From positions 5,075,001 to 5,139,000 of the forward strand of contig NZ_CP098805.1 in assembly GCF_023821985.2 (NCBI RefSeq): a DNA stretch of 64,000 nucleotides. The letters are read 5' to 3'. This stretch comes from Dyadobacter chenhuakuii (GTDB taxonomy: Bacteria > Bacteroidota > Bacteroidia > Cytophagales > Spirosomataceae). The notes under the pieces are model-generated. The model saw nothing but the letters and a program-made list of their open reading frames with translations, was not told where the DNA came from and searched no databases. The position numbers were made by a program, and so were the translations under genes. Shown in pieces: positions 8,569 through 16,266 of this stretch. How positions within the stretch are numbered: position 1 is the first letter of the stretch; each line of letters begins with the position of its first letter.

Positions 8569-8748
8569 ATGGCAAGATTTGATGAAGTTAAAGATCTGAT
8601 CCTTTCACTGGAAGGCGATTTCGATAAGTTTTATGACAAAGGCAACCAGGCTGCTGGAACACGTGTACGTAAAGGAATGCAAGACCTTAAAACGTTGGCT
8701 CAGGATATCCGTGCCGAAGTTCAAAATAAGAAGAATACTGCAGAATAA
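8569..8748 (+). CDS. Histone H1-like (Hc1-type) small protein
   Basis: A 59-aa protein beginning MARFDEVKDLILSLEGDF and containing FYDKGNQAAGTRVRKGMQDLK, then LAQDIRAEVQ. This is the pattern of the small histone H1/Hc1-like proteins common in Bacteroidota, thought to bind DNA as nucleoid proteins, although direct evidence is limited. Lys and Arg cluster in the middle and C-terminal half. It is probably monocistronic: a terminator lies upstream at 8338, a promoter candidate at 8478 and a hairpin terminator at 8771. Both its length and its position are typical. Confidence 0.88.
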   Translation: MARFDEVKDLILSLEGDFDKFYDKGNQAAGTRVRKGMQDLKTLAQDIRAEVQNKKNTAE

Positions 8749-8770
8749 TCTGAGAAGGATAAATGATATA

Positions 8771-8800
8771 AAAGCCCGGGCATTCCTGTCCGGGCTTTTA
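8771..8800 (+). terminator. Rho-independent terminator, probably bidirectional
   Basis: AAAGCCCGG (8771-8779) pairs with CCGGGCTTT (8790-8798). It lies between the histone-like gene and the convergent MaoC-like gene and can serve both. Confidence 0.85.
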
Positions 8801-8803
8801 TCT

Positions 8804-9217
8804 TTAGAACTTTTCTGTATTGATCATTGTCGCCACACCACGCGTCACCACTTTCTTGGTTGTCGCATCCACAATCTCAGTGGAAATCTCAGCAATGTGC
8901 TTTTCCGGATTAATGGTTTTGATCGTGAAAACGGCTTTGTAATCCGTCTCAACGAACATAGGGCGGAGGAATTCTAATGTTTGTTTCAGGTAAATAGATC
9001 CAAAGCCCGGAAATTGTGTTCCCAGCACTTTTGTGAAAATGGTGGCGCCCAGCATGCCATGAATGATAGGCTTTTTAAATGAGGTCGTTGCAGCATATTC
9101 CGCATCCAGGTGAATGGGGTTGTTATCACCGGTAAGATCTGCAAACCGCTGAACTTCTTCCTGGGTCAGACGAAATGGCTGTTCGAAACTACTATCCACA
9201 ACAGGTTCAATATTCAT
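8804..9217 (-). CDS. MaoC-like (R)-specific enoyl-CoA hydratase
   Basis: 137-aa single hot-dog-fold protein of the PhaJ/MaoC type, which hydrates trans-2-enoyl-CoA to (R)-3-hydroxyacyl-CoA. The hydratase-2 motif ADLTGDNNPIHLD is intact with D31 and H36, the same spacing as the catalytic Asp/His of Aeromonas PhaJ, and is followed by the conserved HGML. Length fits a one-domain hydratase. It stands alone between two terminators, so its pathway is not shown by context; fatty acid degradation, branched-chain synthesis or hydroxyacyl supply are all possible. Confidence 0.88.
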   Translation of the reverse strand: MNIEPVVDSSFEQPFRLTQEEVQRFADLTGDNNPIHLDAEYAATTSFKKPIIHGMLGATIFTKVLGTQFPGFGSIYLKQTLEFLRPMFVETDYKAVFTIKTINPEKHIAEISTEIVDATTKKVVTRGVATMINTEKF

Positions 9218-9293
9218 AAAATCGCTTTTATATTAACAAAAATCTAAATTCGCTCAATTATCCGATTGTTGCAAACAAACGCGTTTGCCTTAA

Positions 9294-9333
9294 AGCAAGA
9301 GAAGCCGTCCCGGACCGGGGCGGCTTCTCTGCT
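9294..9333 (-). terminator. Hairpin terminator downstream of hpf
   Basis: A long GC-rich hairpin, with AGAGAAGCCG (9298-9307) pairing with CGGCTTCTCT (9321-9330) and further pairing inside. It lies just 3' of hpf on the minus strand. The T run is short (TTGCTTTAA), so termination may be partial. Confidence 0.65.
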
Positions 9334-9349
9334 TATAATATATATGTTG

Positions 9350-9727
9350 TTACTCTTCAGTTTCCTCCGTTATGAGCGTAACGCCGTCTTCTAATGCTAC
9401 ACCTTCAATAATCTTCGGTGCCCTGGCATTGTTACGTTTGTCTTTAAACTTTTTAACCTGCATTTTTAATGTATCTATTGCTAAATCAGTTGCTTCCTCG
9501 AACGTCGTCCCTTGCTCTCTCACAAACATGGTTCCTCCCGGAACATAAAGCTTAACCTCAAGAAGTTTGGTCTGTAACTTGGCATTGTCACTTTTATCCA
9601 ATTTCAAAAACACCTCTCCGCTAGTAATCCGGTCATAAAAGGTATCAAGTTTATCTAGCTTTTGTTGAATGAAGCTCAACAACTTAGGATCGGCGTCAAA
9701 ATGAATTGCTTGCATTTGCAGTCTCAT
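9350..9727 (-). CDS. hpf: Ribosome hibernation-promoting factor (short HPF/YfiA family)
   Basis: Short-form HPF, which binds the decoding centre of the 30S subunit in resting cells and blocks translation. Seen: MQAIHFDADPKLLSFIQQKL at the start, DTFYDRI, and the basic second helix with KMQVKKFKDKR, the surface that contacts 16S rRNA. The acidic tail is short, and the C-terminal dimerisation domain of long HPF is absent. The frame is open to a GTG at 9733, but the ATG at 9725-9727 gives the usual N-terminus (125 aa). A GC-rich hairpin follows the gene. Confidence 0.93.
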   Translation of the reverse strand: MRLQMQAIHFDADPKLLSFIQQKLDKLDTFYDRITSGEVFLKLDKSDNAKLQTKLLEVKLYVPGGTMFVREQGTTFEEATDLAIDTLKMQVKKFKDKRNNARAPKIIEGVALEDGVTLITEETEE

Positions 9728-9954
9728 AAGCACTTTGTTTTAAGGTAAAACATATTTTAAACCATCCTGTCAACATGTATGCCGGGGCCGCCAATACAAG
9801 TTTCGATCCTCTCCACCCAATTTCAAATCGCTCCCCAAACACCATTTTTGATCTTAATGGTATATTAAATAAAAGGAAATAATAGGGTAATGTCAAGTAA
9901 ACCGGGTTGTTTTTAAATATATTTATTTTACCTCAAAAGTGGGGATGGAAAGCG

Positions 9955-10257
9955 TCATGCTTCCTCCAAAAGTGTCCGAAAAGATACATATTGACCATTA
10001 AAAAGCGCATGGTGGCGCTCCTGCAAGTCGGCCTGAAAGCCGGTTTGATAAGCAAGGAAATCTTCCATGGTCCGGAACGAAAACTGCGTGGTGTAAGTCG
10101 AACCTTCGTTTTCTATCTCGGTGAGCAAGCGGAAAAGTCTACACTCAAGCGGCAGTTTTGTCGCCAGGATTTCGGGGATGTGGACTGTCTTCATGAAATC
10201 AAGCCAATCCTTTTCGGCGGCATAACTAATGTTTACTGTAATGTTAAATATGATCAT
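9955..10257 (-). CDS. DUF4286 family protein
   Basis: A 100-aa small soluble protein of the DUF4286 family found in Bacteroidota. Seen: MIIFNITVNISYAAEKDWLDF, then HIPEILATKL and a C-terminal helical region QERHHALFNGQYVSFRTLLEE. The fold is probably a dimeric ferredoxin-like alpha-beta barrel, as suggested by the pattern of strands around a central helix; no enzyme activity is known to me. The frame runs upstream to 10299, but the ATG at 10255-10257 matches the family start. It is divergent from the membrane protein at 10364 and has no partner gene. Confidence 0.82.
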   Translation of the reverse strand: MIIFNITVNISYAAEKDWLDFMKTVHIPEILATKLPLECRLFRLLTEIENEGSTYTTQFSFRTMEDFLAYQTGFQADLQERHHALFNGQYVSFRTLLEEA

Positions 10258-10320
10258 GATATTTTTACTTATCGGGACTTTTTGTTGTGCAAATATCAAG
10301 CATAATGCTCGGTTGAGCGT

Positions 10321-10328
10321 TACATTTG
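10321..10328 (+). promoter_or_regulatory. Candidate -7 element TACATTTG
   Basis: A full match to TAnnTTTG, 36 nt upstream of the ATG at 10364. No TTG lies at the normal -33 distance, so the call is weak. Confidence 0.3.
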
Positions 10329-10363
10329 CATACTTTTACTTATTCACCATAAACTGATTTGAT

Positions 10364-10783
10364 ATGAACGCGCTTATACGTGCCCACTCAGGCCTCCGTT
10401 ATGTAGTGTTAGCACTTTTGATTGCAGCGATTTTCACGGCTTATTCCAATTGGCAGAAAGGATCTCAGGGCGATAGCAAAGTCTATCTGTTCGCATTCAT
10501 TGCAACTCACACGCAGCTGCTGCTTGGGCTGATCCTTTATACCATGAGCGCAAAAGTGAATTTTGACCTGATCAGCGAGAAAGTGTTTCGTTTTTATTCA
10601 ATCGAGCACATATTCATGATGTTGATCGCCATTGTGCTGATCACCGTCGGAAGAATCAGATCGAAAAAGCTGACCGGCGCTGCCAAGCACAGAACAGTGC
10701 TCTACTTTTACACAATGGGCCTCATTATCATTCTTGTGGCTATTCCATGGCCTTTCAGAAACCTTGGCTCCGGCTGGTTCTGA
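10364..10783 (+). CDS. Small four-helix membrane protein, cytochrome b561-like
   Basis: 139 aa with four hydrophobic segments, at about residues 12-30, 42-62, 78-97 and 112-130. Histidines sit at the start or inside the segments (RAHSGLR, ATHTQLLLG, SIEHIFMM, AKHRT), a pattern that in Bacteroidota is often annotated as cytochrome b561-like. Whether it binds haem is unknown. There is no signal peptide beyond the first helix. It is monocistronic and ends before a bidirectional hairpin shared with cysM. A close match in form to the family gives moderate confidence in the gene, low confidence in function. Confidence 0.8.
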   Translation: MNALIRAHSGLRYVVLALLIAAIFTAYSNWQKGSQGDSKVYLFAFIATHTQLLLGLILYTMSAKVNFDLISEKVFRFYSIEHIFMMLIAIVLITVGRIRSKKLTGAAKHRTVLYFYTMGLIIILVAIPWPFRNLGSGWF

Positions 10784-10806
10784 TCCGCGACATTGAGTTT
10801 TAATTA

Positions 10807-10862
10807 AAAGGCTTTTCAAATCCGGCAGCATAGTCTCAGGAATTTGAAAAGCCTTTCTTTTT
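10807..10862 (+). terminator. Bidirectional terminator between convergent genes
   Basis: AAAGGCTTTTCAAAT (10807-10821) pairs with ATTTGAAAAGCCTTT (10841-10856) over a 19-nt loop, with T-rich tail on the plus strand. It sits between the membrane protein and cysM. Confidence 0.82.
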
Positions 10863-11733
10863 AGCCAAACAAATCGCTTGACAAATAGCGATCGCCGCGG
10901 TCGCAAATGATACAAACGATCACGCCTTCCTTCAATTCTTTGGCAAGTTCAATGGCTGCCCAGGTTGAGCCTCCGCTGCTCATTCCGGCAAAAACAGCTT
11001 CTTCTCTTGCCAGTTTACGCGTGGTGAGCACCGCATCATCCTGTGTAACCTCAATTACGCGGTCAACACGTTCTCTTTCAAATATTTTAGGAAGATATTC
11101 GACAGGCCATTTCCTGATGCCGGGAATGCTCGAACCGTCGGTAGGCTGGCAGCCTACAATCTGAATGTTCGGATTTTGTTCCTTCAAATAGCGCGAAACA
11201 CCCATAATAGTGCCGGTAGTGCCCATAGAAGACACAAAATGGGTGATTGATTGATTGGTATCCTTATAAATCTCGGGTCCCGTAGTTCTATAATGTGCTT
11301 TCCAGTTATCCTCGTTTGCAAACTGGTTCAGCATGAAATAACCGCCAGCAGCTGCTTTCTCCTCCGCAATGTCCCGCGCGCTCTCCATTGTTTCCGACAG
11401 TACAACTTTTGCACCATAGGCTTCCATCGTCAGCACACGTTCCTTTGTTGAGCTTTGAGGCATAATAAGCTCTATTTCAAGATCAAACAGCCGTGCTATC
11501 ATTGCCAGGGCAATGCCTGTATTTCCACTGGTGGCCTCAATCAACTTGGTGCCGGAAGTTACTTCACCGCGATCCATCGCGCCTTTTATCATACTGAATG
11601 CTGCACGGTCCTTGACGCTGCCGCCCGGATTGTTGCCTTCCAGCTTACCATAAATTTTTACGTCCGGATTGGGATTGATCTTTTTTAATTCAATAAGAGG
11701 GGTGTTACCAACCAGATCAAGAAGTGAAAACAT
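10861..11733 (-). CDS. cysM: Cysteine synthase B (O-acetylserine sulfhydrylase)
   Basis: 290-aa fold-type II PLP enzyme that makes cysteine from O-acetylserine and sulfide (CysM also accepts thiosulfate). The PLP lysine is K41 in GGSVKDRAA. Substrate-binding EATSGNTG and the CysM-typical FVSSMGTTGTI and SSIPGIRKWP are present, and the C-terminus IICDRGDRYLSS matches E. coli CysM closely. Its length is that of CysM, not the longer CysK. It is followed on the plus strand by the hairpin at 10807. It lies six bases downstream of the secreted hydrolase gene (end 11740) on the same strand, so the two may be cotranscribed. Confidence 0.94.
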   Translation of the reverse strand: MFSLLDLVGNTPLIELKKINPNPDVKIYGKLEGNNPGGSVKDRAAFSMIKGAMDRGEVTSGTKLIEATSGNTGIALAMIARLFDLEIELIMPQSSTKERVLTMEAYGAKVVLSETMESARDIAEEKAAAGGYFMLNQFANEDNWKAHYRTTGPEIYKDTNQSITHFVSSMGTTGTIMGVSRYLKEQNPNIQIVGCQPTDGSSIPGIRKWPVEYLPKIFERERVDRVIEVTQDDAVLTTRKLAREEAVFAGMSSGGSTWAAIELAKELKEGVIVCIICDRGDRYLSSDLFG

Positions 11734-11739
11734 GTAATG

Positions 11740-12948
11740 TTATTTTGTAGAGGTAAAAAATGCAAGCGTTCCAATCAGGAATGAAGATATGGAACTGCTA
11801 TGCGTGCCGCCCGGCACCGGTGTTAATGTCACATTCGCACCCAATCCTTTCATCGTATCATATGCTTTTACCGAATTGAAGTAAAAAACAAGTTCATCCT
11901 TATCGCCGTGATATAGCTGGACAGGTGCTTTGGGTTTCCAGTTGTAAACATCATTATCTGCAATGGCCTTAATAAACTTCTCATCCTTGCCATCATTCAA
12001 ATCTGTTTTGAAGCTTTCATTTAAAGCGGAATCAAAGCTTTGGCCAATCGGTGCAGAAATCCCATTTGCCGTAATATTAGTCGCAAACGGTTCTTTAAAA
12101 TAGTAGGAAGCCGGGCGGTTCAGTTTATAAATGCGGTCATAGGTTAACAACACCCAGGTGTAAAGTGCATTATAGGAAGCAATTCCGTGCGTTTTTGTAT
12201 TGATAATGTGCTTCATGAACGCCGTTTTATCATAAGCACCCGCGCCGCAGCTGGCAGCACGAAGGTCAAATTCACCAGCCGCTTCTTCTTCAATCATCTT
12301 ATGGAGCGCCATCGTTGCGTAACCGCCTTCGCTATAACCTGCGACATACAGTTTCTCATCCCATTTCACATCTTTTTGCGCTTTCAAAAATTCCTTTGCA
12401 GCGCGCAGCATATCCAGTGAAGCTGAGGCCAGGCTCGCCCTGTGTTCGTATGGATGGGGAAGATCTTTGGAGGCGCCGTAACCAATGTAATCCGGGTAAG
12501 CAATAATGTATCCCATTGAGCCAAATAATGCCCCGAAGGAAGCTGCTTCGGCCCCGTCCTTGAAATTGGAAGGTGCAGATGCGTCGTCGCGGATTGTGCC
12601 GTGCTGAACGCTGATCATAGAAGCGGGATTGGGCGTCGACGGCAAAATCAATGCGCCGGAAGCCATAATGTCCGTTCCGTCCGTATTCTTTGTCTTGTAA
12701 GTGATTTTAAAAACCTTAATGCCGTTTTTGACATATGCGGATACCAATGGTCGAAGGTCACCGGCTTTCTCGATCACCTGTTCTTTGGTCATTTCGGTGA
12801 TAACAGTGCTTTCAGTGAGATATTTATTCTCAACCGGCGGATCCACAGGCAGTGGTTTGTCGTCTTTGCAGGAGTAAAGCAGCAACAAACTCCACACAAG
12901 CAGGAAGGATAACCTCCTCTGAAACACTACGATCGTAAATTTTTGCAT
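11740..12948 (-). CDS. Lipoprotein alpha/beta hydrolase (secretory lipase-like)
   Basis: 402-aa lipoprotein: an N-terminal hydrophobic segment ends in the lipobox LLLLYSC, with acylated Cys near residue 27, then DDKPLP and a Pro-rich linker. The hydrolase core has the nucleophile elbow GYSEG and later a GDKDELV segment (acid) and GGTHSSS (His), so Ser-Asp-His look intact. The fold resembles fungal-type secretory lipases and bacterial prolyl/feruloyl esterases; substrate unknown. The frame is open to 12975 with a TTG, but the ATG at 12946-12948 gives a proper signal peptide, and the upstream hairpin at 12960 also argues for it. Confidence 0.82.
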   Translation of the reverse strand: MQKFTIVVFQRRLSFLLVWSLLLLYSCKDDKPLPVDPPVENKYLTESTVITEMTKEQVIEKAGDLRPLVSAYVKNGIKVFKITYKTKNTDGTDIMASGALILPSTPNPASMISVQHGTIRDDASAPSNFKDGAEAASFGALFGSMGYIIAYPDYIGYGASKDLPHPYEHRASLASASLDMLRAAKEFLKAQKDVKWDEKLYVAGYSEGGYATMALHKMIEEEAAGEFDLRAASCGAGAYDKTAFMKHIINTKTHGIASYNALYTWVLLTYDRIYKLNRPASYYFKEPFATNITANGISAPIGQSFDSALNESFKTDLNDGKDEKFIKAIADNDVYNWKPKAPVQLYHGDKDELVFYFNSVKAYDTMKGLGANVTLTPVPGGTHSSSISSFLIGTLAFFTSTK

Positions 12949-12959
12949 ATTCTTAAAGA

Positions 12960-13003
12960 AAAGGTCATCGTTCAAGTTTAGATAACGAACGATGACCTTT
13001 TTT
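12960..13003 (-). terminator. Hairpin terminator between two hydrolase genes
   Basis: A perfect 14-bp stem, AAAGGTCATCGTTC (12960-12973) with GAACGATGACCTTT (12987-13000). It lies 3' of the hydrolase gene that ends at 13031 and 5' of the lipoprotein ATG at 12948, which supports that start. The T run is stronger in the plus sense than in the minus sense. Confidence 0.72.
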
Positions 13004-13030
13004 AGATCGTGAAATGGATAAATTTCTGAC

Positions 13031-13762
13031 TTAAATTTTTCCCATATACCAGTTGATCATACGCGCCGTGGCATCGGGCCGCTCTACCATTCCCATATGC
13101 CCTGCTTCTGCAAGGATAAATGGATAGCTCTGTCTGGGGAATTCCGACAATGTGATCACGCTTTCAAAAGGAATGAGCTTATCCTGCATACCAATAATGA
13201 GCAAAACCGGGAACGTCATGCGTGTGAGCACCGCCGTGCGGTCGGGCCGGTTACGCATGGCTGCAATGCCTGCGATAAGCGCTTCCGCGGGAAGTTTGCC
13301 AAAATGGTTGATGTGTTCCTTAATCCTCTCAGGGTAAAGTTCTTTATATCTTTCCCCAAAAAGATTTCCAGCCGTGTTTTTAACAAATGCTTCCGTTCCA
13401 TGATTTTTAAGAAGATCGATGGTCTGGTTGCGCTGGTGTTTTTTTGCCTCGTCGTCGGCATAGGCAGTGGAGTGGAATAACCCGAAACCTTCGAGCATGT
13501 CCAGGTATTTGTCTGCAAATGCGAGGGCAATGTAACCGCCCATCGAATGGCCGATCAGCACGCATTTCGTAATGTTGGCATTGGTCAGGAACCGATGCAA
13601 TTCATCTGCATAATCTTCAACGGACTGGCAGAATGTGAACAGGGAAATATTAGGCCTTACTATTGTAAAATCATTATTAAGCGCGGCATCAAGGTTATCC
13701 CAAATCGTATCATCTATGCCATGTCCATGCAGCAATACCAGAGTTTTACGGTGTAGATTCAT
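13031..13762 (-). CDS. Alpha/beta hydrolase
   Basis: 243-aa cytoplasmic alpha/beta hydrolase without signal peptide. Seen: LVLLHGHGIDDTIWD (oxyanion HG), the nucleophile elbow LIGHSMGGYIALA, and near the C-terminus IIGMQDKLIP (acid) and EAGHMGMVE (His), so the triad is complete. The closest known types are 3-oxoadipate enol-lactonase/MenH/pimeloyl esterase-like hydrolases, but the substrate cannot be told. It is followed by a hairpin at 12960, and lies 107 nt downstream of the acyl-CoA synthetase gene on the same strand. Confidence 0.85.
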   Translation of the reverse strand: MNLHRKTLVLLHGHGIDDTIWDNLDAALNNDFTIVRPNISLFTFCQSVEDYADELHRFLTNANITKCVLIGHSMGGYIALAFADKYLDMLEGFGLFHSTAYADDEAKKHQRNQTIDLLKNHGTEAFVKNTAGNLFGERYKELYPERIKEHINHFGKLPAEALIAGIAAMRNRPDRTAVLTRMTFPVLLIIGMQDKLIPFESVITLSEFPRQSYPFILAEAGHMGMVERPDATARMINWYMGKI

Positions 13763-13869
13763 ATAGATTTGCTTTCAAGGTTGAGAACTTGTTTGGCTAA
13801 ATATACATAAACCTTGCGCTTTACGGGCTTTTTGAAATGAAGGAATTGTGAAATAATACCAGATATCCG

Positions 13870-15585
13870 CTATTTAGCTTTGGCCAATTCTTCCTCCCGC
13901 AGTGCCCTTCTCAGGATTTTTCCAACATTCGTTTTTGGCAATTCATTTCGGAATTCTATCTGGCGCGGGATCTTATAGCCCGTTAAATTTTCCTTGCAAA
14001 AGGCCTTCACTTTTTCTTCCGTAAGCGCCGGATCTTTCTTCACAACATATATTTTTACAAGCTCACCCGACTTCTCGTCAGGAACGCCTACACACGCAAC
14101 TTCCATAACACCCGGACATTGCGCAACCACATCTTCAATCTCATTAGGATACACATTAAACCCGGAAACCAGGATCATATCTTTTTTACGGTCCACGATT
14201 TTGAAAAAACCATCTGCGTCTTCATAACCAATGTCACCCGTTTTGAACCATCTACCACTTTCGTCTTCAAATATCACTTTTACAGTTTCGTCGGGGCGGT
14301 TGTAATAGCCCAGCATAATCTGTGGCCCTCTGGCACAAATCTCACCTTTCTCGCCAACGGCTGCCCAGGTTTCGTCATCTTTCAGGATACGCATTTCCGT
14401 GCTCGGAAAGGGAAGTCCTATTGTGCCTGGCTTATGATGATCATCCAATGGATTTACAGAAAGCACCGGTGACGTTTCCGATAAGCCGTATCCCTCTACC
14501 AGCGGACAGCCGGTTACTTTTTCCCAGCGCTCGGCAACTACTTTTTGCAGCGCCATGCCGCCGGCAATGGTTATTTTAAGTTCAGAAAAATCAACGGAGC
14601 TGAAATCGGGGTTGTTGAGGAGCCCGTTAAACAATGTATTAAGGCCCGGAAAGATGTGAAAACGGAATTTTTTCAATTCCTTCACAAATGCCGGAAGGTC
14701 CTTTGGATTGGTGATCAGGATATTGAGCGCACCCCATTTAATGCCGCACAAGCCGTTAATGGTCAAAGCAAAAACGTGATACAATGGCAATGCTCCTACA
14801 ATGGTAAGCTGGCCTGTGGCTGGCGAACGTCTCATTTTAGACATCAGCCATTCATTGATTCCCTCTACATTGGCGATCAGGTTGCGATGGGTGAGCATTG
14901 CGCCTTTTGAAACGCCTGTTGTTCCACCCGTATATTGGATAAATGCAATGTCAATCCCTGAGATGTTTGGCCTTTTATATTCGCATCCCGCGCCTATGGA
15001 TAATGCTTTGGTAAAAGAGACAGCGTCCGGAAGGTTGTATTTCGGCACCATCTTCTTCACATATTTTACAACAGCATTAACAATCAGCTTTTTAGGAAAC
15101 CCTAAAAGATCCCCGATCTCGGTGATGATTACGTGCTGAATGTTGGTGTTAGCAACAATTTTTTCCAGGTTCATGGCAAAATTCGCCAGGATCACAACCG
15201 CTTTGGCGCCTGAATCCTTAAACTGATGCTGCATCTCACGCGGCGTATACAGCGGATTCGTATTCACAATGATCAATCCAGCCCTTAATGCACCCATCAT
15301 GGCCACCGGATACTGCAGCAGATTCGGCATTTGGATAGCAATGCGGTCGCCCTGAACCAGGCCCAGTCCTTGCAGATAGGCCGCGAAATTTCTGGACAAA
15401 ACATCTACTTCGCCAAACGTTAGCTGCTTGTCCATATTGGTGTAAGCAGGCTTGTCCGCATTGTCGCGGAATGTCGTTTCCATCATGTCAACAAGGGAAA
15501 CGTAAGCGTCAGGGTTTATTTCGTAGGGAATTCCTTCGGGGTAATTTTTCAGCCACGGATAGGTTTCCTTAGATATAGCGATCAT
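13870..15585 (-). CDS. Long-chain fatty acid-CoA ligase (FadD type)
   Basis: 571-aa member of the AMP-forming adenylate superfamily. It activates fatty acids to acyl-CoA through an acyl-AMP. Seen: the P-loop-like IQYTGGTTGVSKGAMLTH, the AMP-binding EGYGLSETSPV, the hinge segment GRWFKTGDIG and the C-terminal KTNVGKILRRALR with the catalytic Lys. The length and the N-terminal sequence fit E. coli FadD. No FadR-like gene or beta-oxidation operon is next to it; the MaoC-like hydratase and two hydrolases in the area could act on related substrates, but this is only proximity. Confidence 0.9.
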   Translation of the reverse strand: MIAISKETYPWLKNYPEGIPYEINPDAYVSLVDMMETTFRDNADKPAYTNMDKQLTFGEVDVLSRNFAAYLQGLGLVQGDRIAIQMPNLLQYPVAMMGALRAGLIIVNTNPLYTPREMQHQFKDSGAKAVVILANFAMNLEKIVANTNIQHVIITEIGDLLGFPKKLIVNAVVKYVKKMVPKYNLPDAVSFTKALSIGAGCEYKRPNISGIDIAFIQYTGGTTGVSKGAMLTHRNLIANVEGINEWLMSKMRRSPATGQLTIVGALPLYHVFALTINGLCGIKWGALNILITNPKDLPAFVKELKKFRFHIFPGLNTLFNGLLNNPDFSSVDFSELKITIAGGMALQKVVAERWEKVTGCPLVEGYGLSETSPVLSVNPLDDHHKPGTIGLPFPSTEMRILKDDETWAAVGEKGEICARGPQIMLGYYNRPDETVKVIFEDESGRWFKTGDIGYEDADGFFKIVDRKKDMILVSGFNVYPNEIEDVVAQCPGVMEVACVGVPDEKSGELVKIYVVKKDPALTEEKVKAFCKENLTGYKIPRQIEFRNELPKTNVGKILRRALREEELAKAK

Positions 15586-15727
15586 AATTCAAAAAGGAAA
15601 AGGGTTCGGAATAGGTGCGTTTCCAAAAATCAAGGTAATCAATAACAAAAGAAAATTATTGATCGTGTCCAATTAATTTTTTGAAAAACAATAATTCTTA
15701 AATGATAACGCAAAAGCCTCTCAGGAA

Positions 15728-16237
15728 TTATTTTCGTGCCAGTTCCCAACGCCACAGCGGCCCTTCGTCGGGATCGTTAATATCCTCAGTTTGCTTAAAA
15801 CCGATTTTTTCCAGGATTTTCACAGATGCATTTTCCTCCCTTAATGTATGCGCCAGTATCTTATGAACGCCGGGTTGTGCAAATGCATGTTCGGTAAGCC
15901 CTTTTGCAATTTCCAATCCCAGACCTTTCAAACGGTGTGAAGGCATGATCTCATAACCTATTTCGACCATTCCGCTTGCATCCGGTTCGCCTTTGTAGCC
16001 GCAGGAGCCGATCAGCATGTTATCAGGCATGTGTATAACCAAATAAACCCACCAGTCCCGTAAAGGAGGGTGGGCTTTCCAGCGATGGTACGATGGCGTA
16101 AAAGTATCCCGGAACTCGGTCCACTTTTTAGGTACATTCACACCCATTACGCGTGCTAATGTGTTATTACCCATGCGTATGGCGTCAAAAAGCGTATCGT
16201 CGCAGGGTACAATCCTTAAATTGGGGGTTAGAATCAT
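15728..16237 (-). CDS. GNAT family N-acetyltransferase (RimJ/RimL-like)
   Basis: 169-aa GNAT of the Acetyltransf_3 type that includes RimJ/RimL. The acetyl-CoA-binding loop motif A is visible as YEIMPSHRLKGLGLEIAKGL, though it departs from the strict Q/RxxGxG. The C-terminal NASVKILEKIGFK is the usual GNAT motif B. The substrate may be a protein N-terminus, an antibiotic or a small amine. It begins 29 nt after the membrane protein at 16267 on the same strand and is probably the last gene of that cluster. Confidence 0.88.
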   Translation of the reverse strand: MILTPNLRIVPCDDTLFDAIRMGNNTLARVMGVNVPKKWTEFRDTFTPSYHRWKAHPPLRDWWVYLVIHMPDNMLIGSCGYKGEPDASGMVEIGYEIMPSHRLKGLGLEIAKGLTEHAFAQPGVHKILAHTLREENASVKILEKIGFKQTEDINDPDEGPLWRWELARK

Positions 16238-16266
16238 ATCAATAATTTAACCCCCAATTTAGAACA

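Noticed and set aside
9728..9954. Minus-strand frame of 66 codons upstream of hpf
   Set aside because: The frame overlaps the hpf start, and its product has no family features; read as the hpf leader region.
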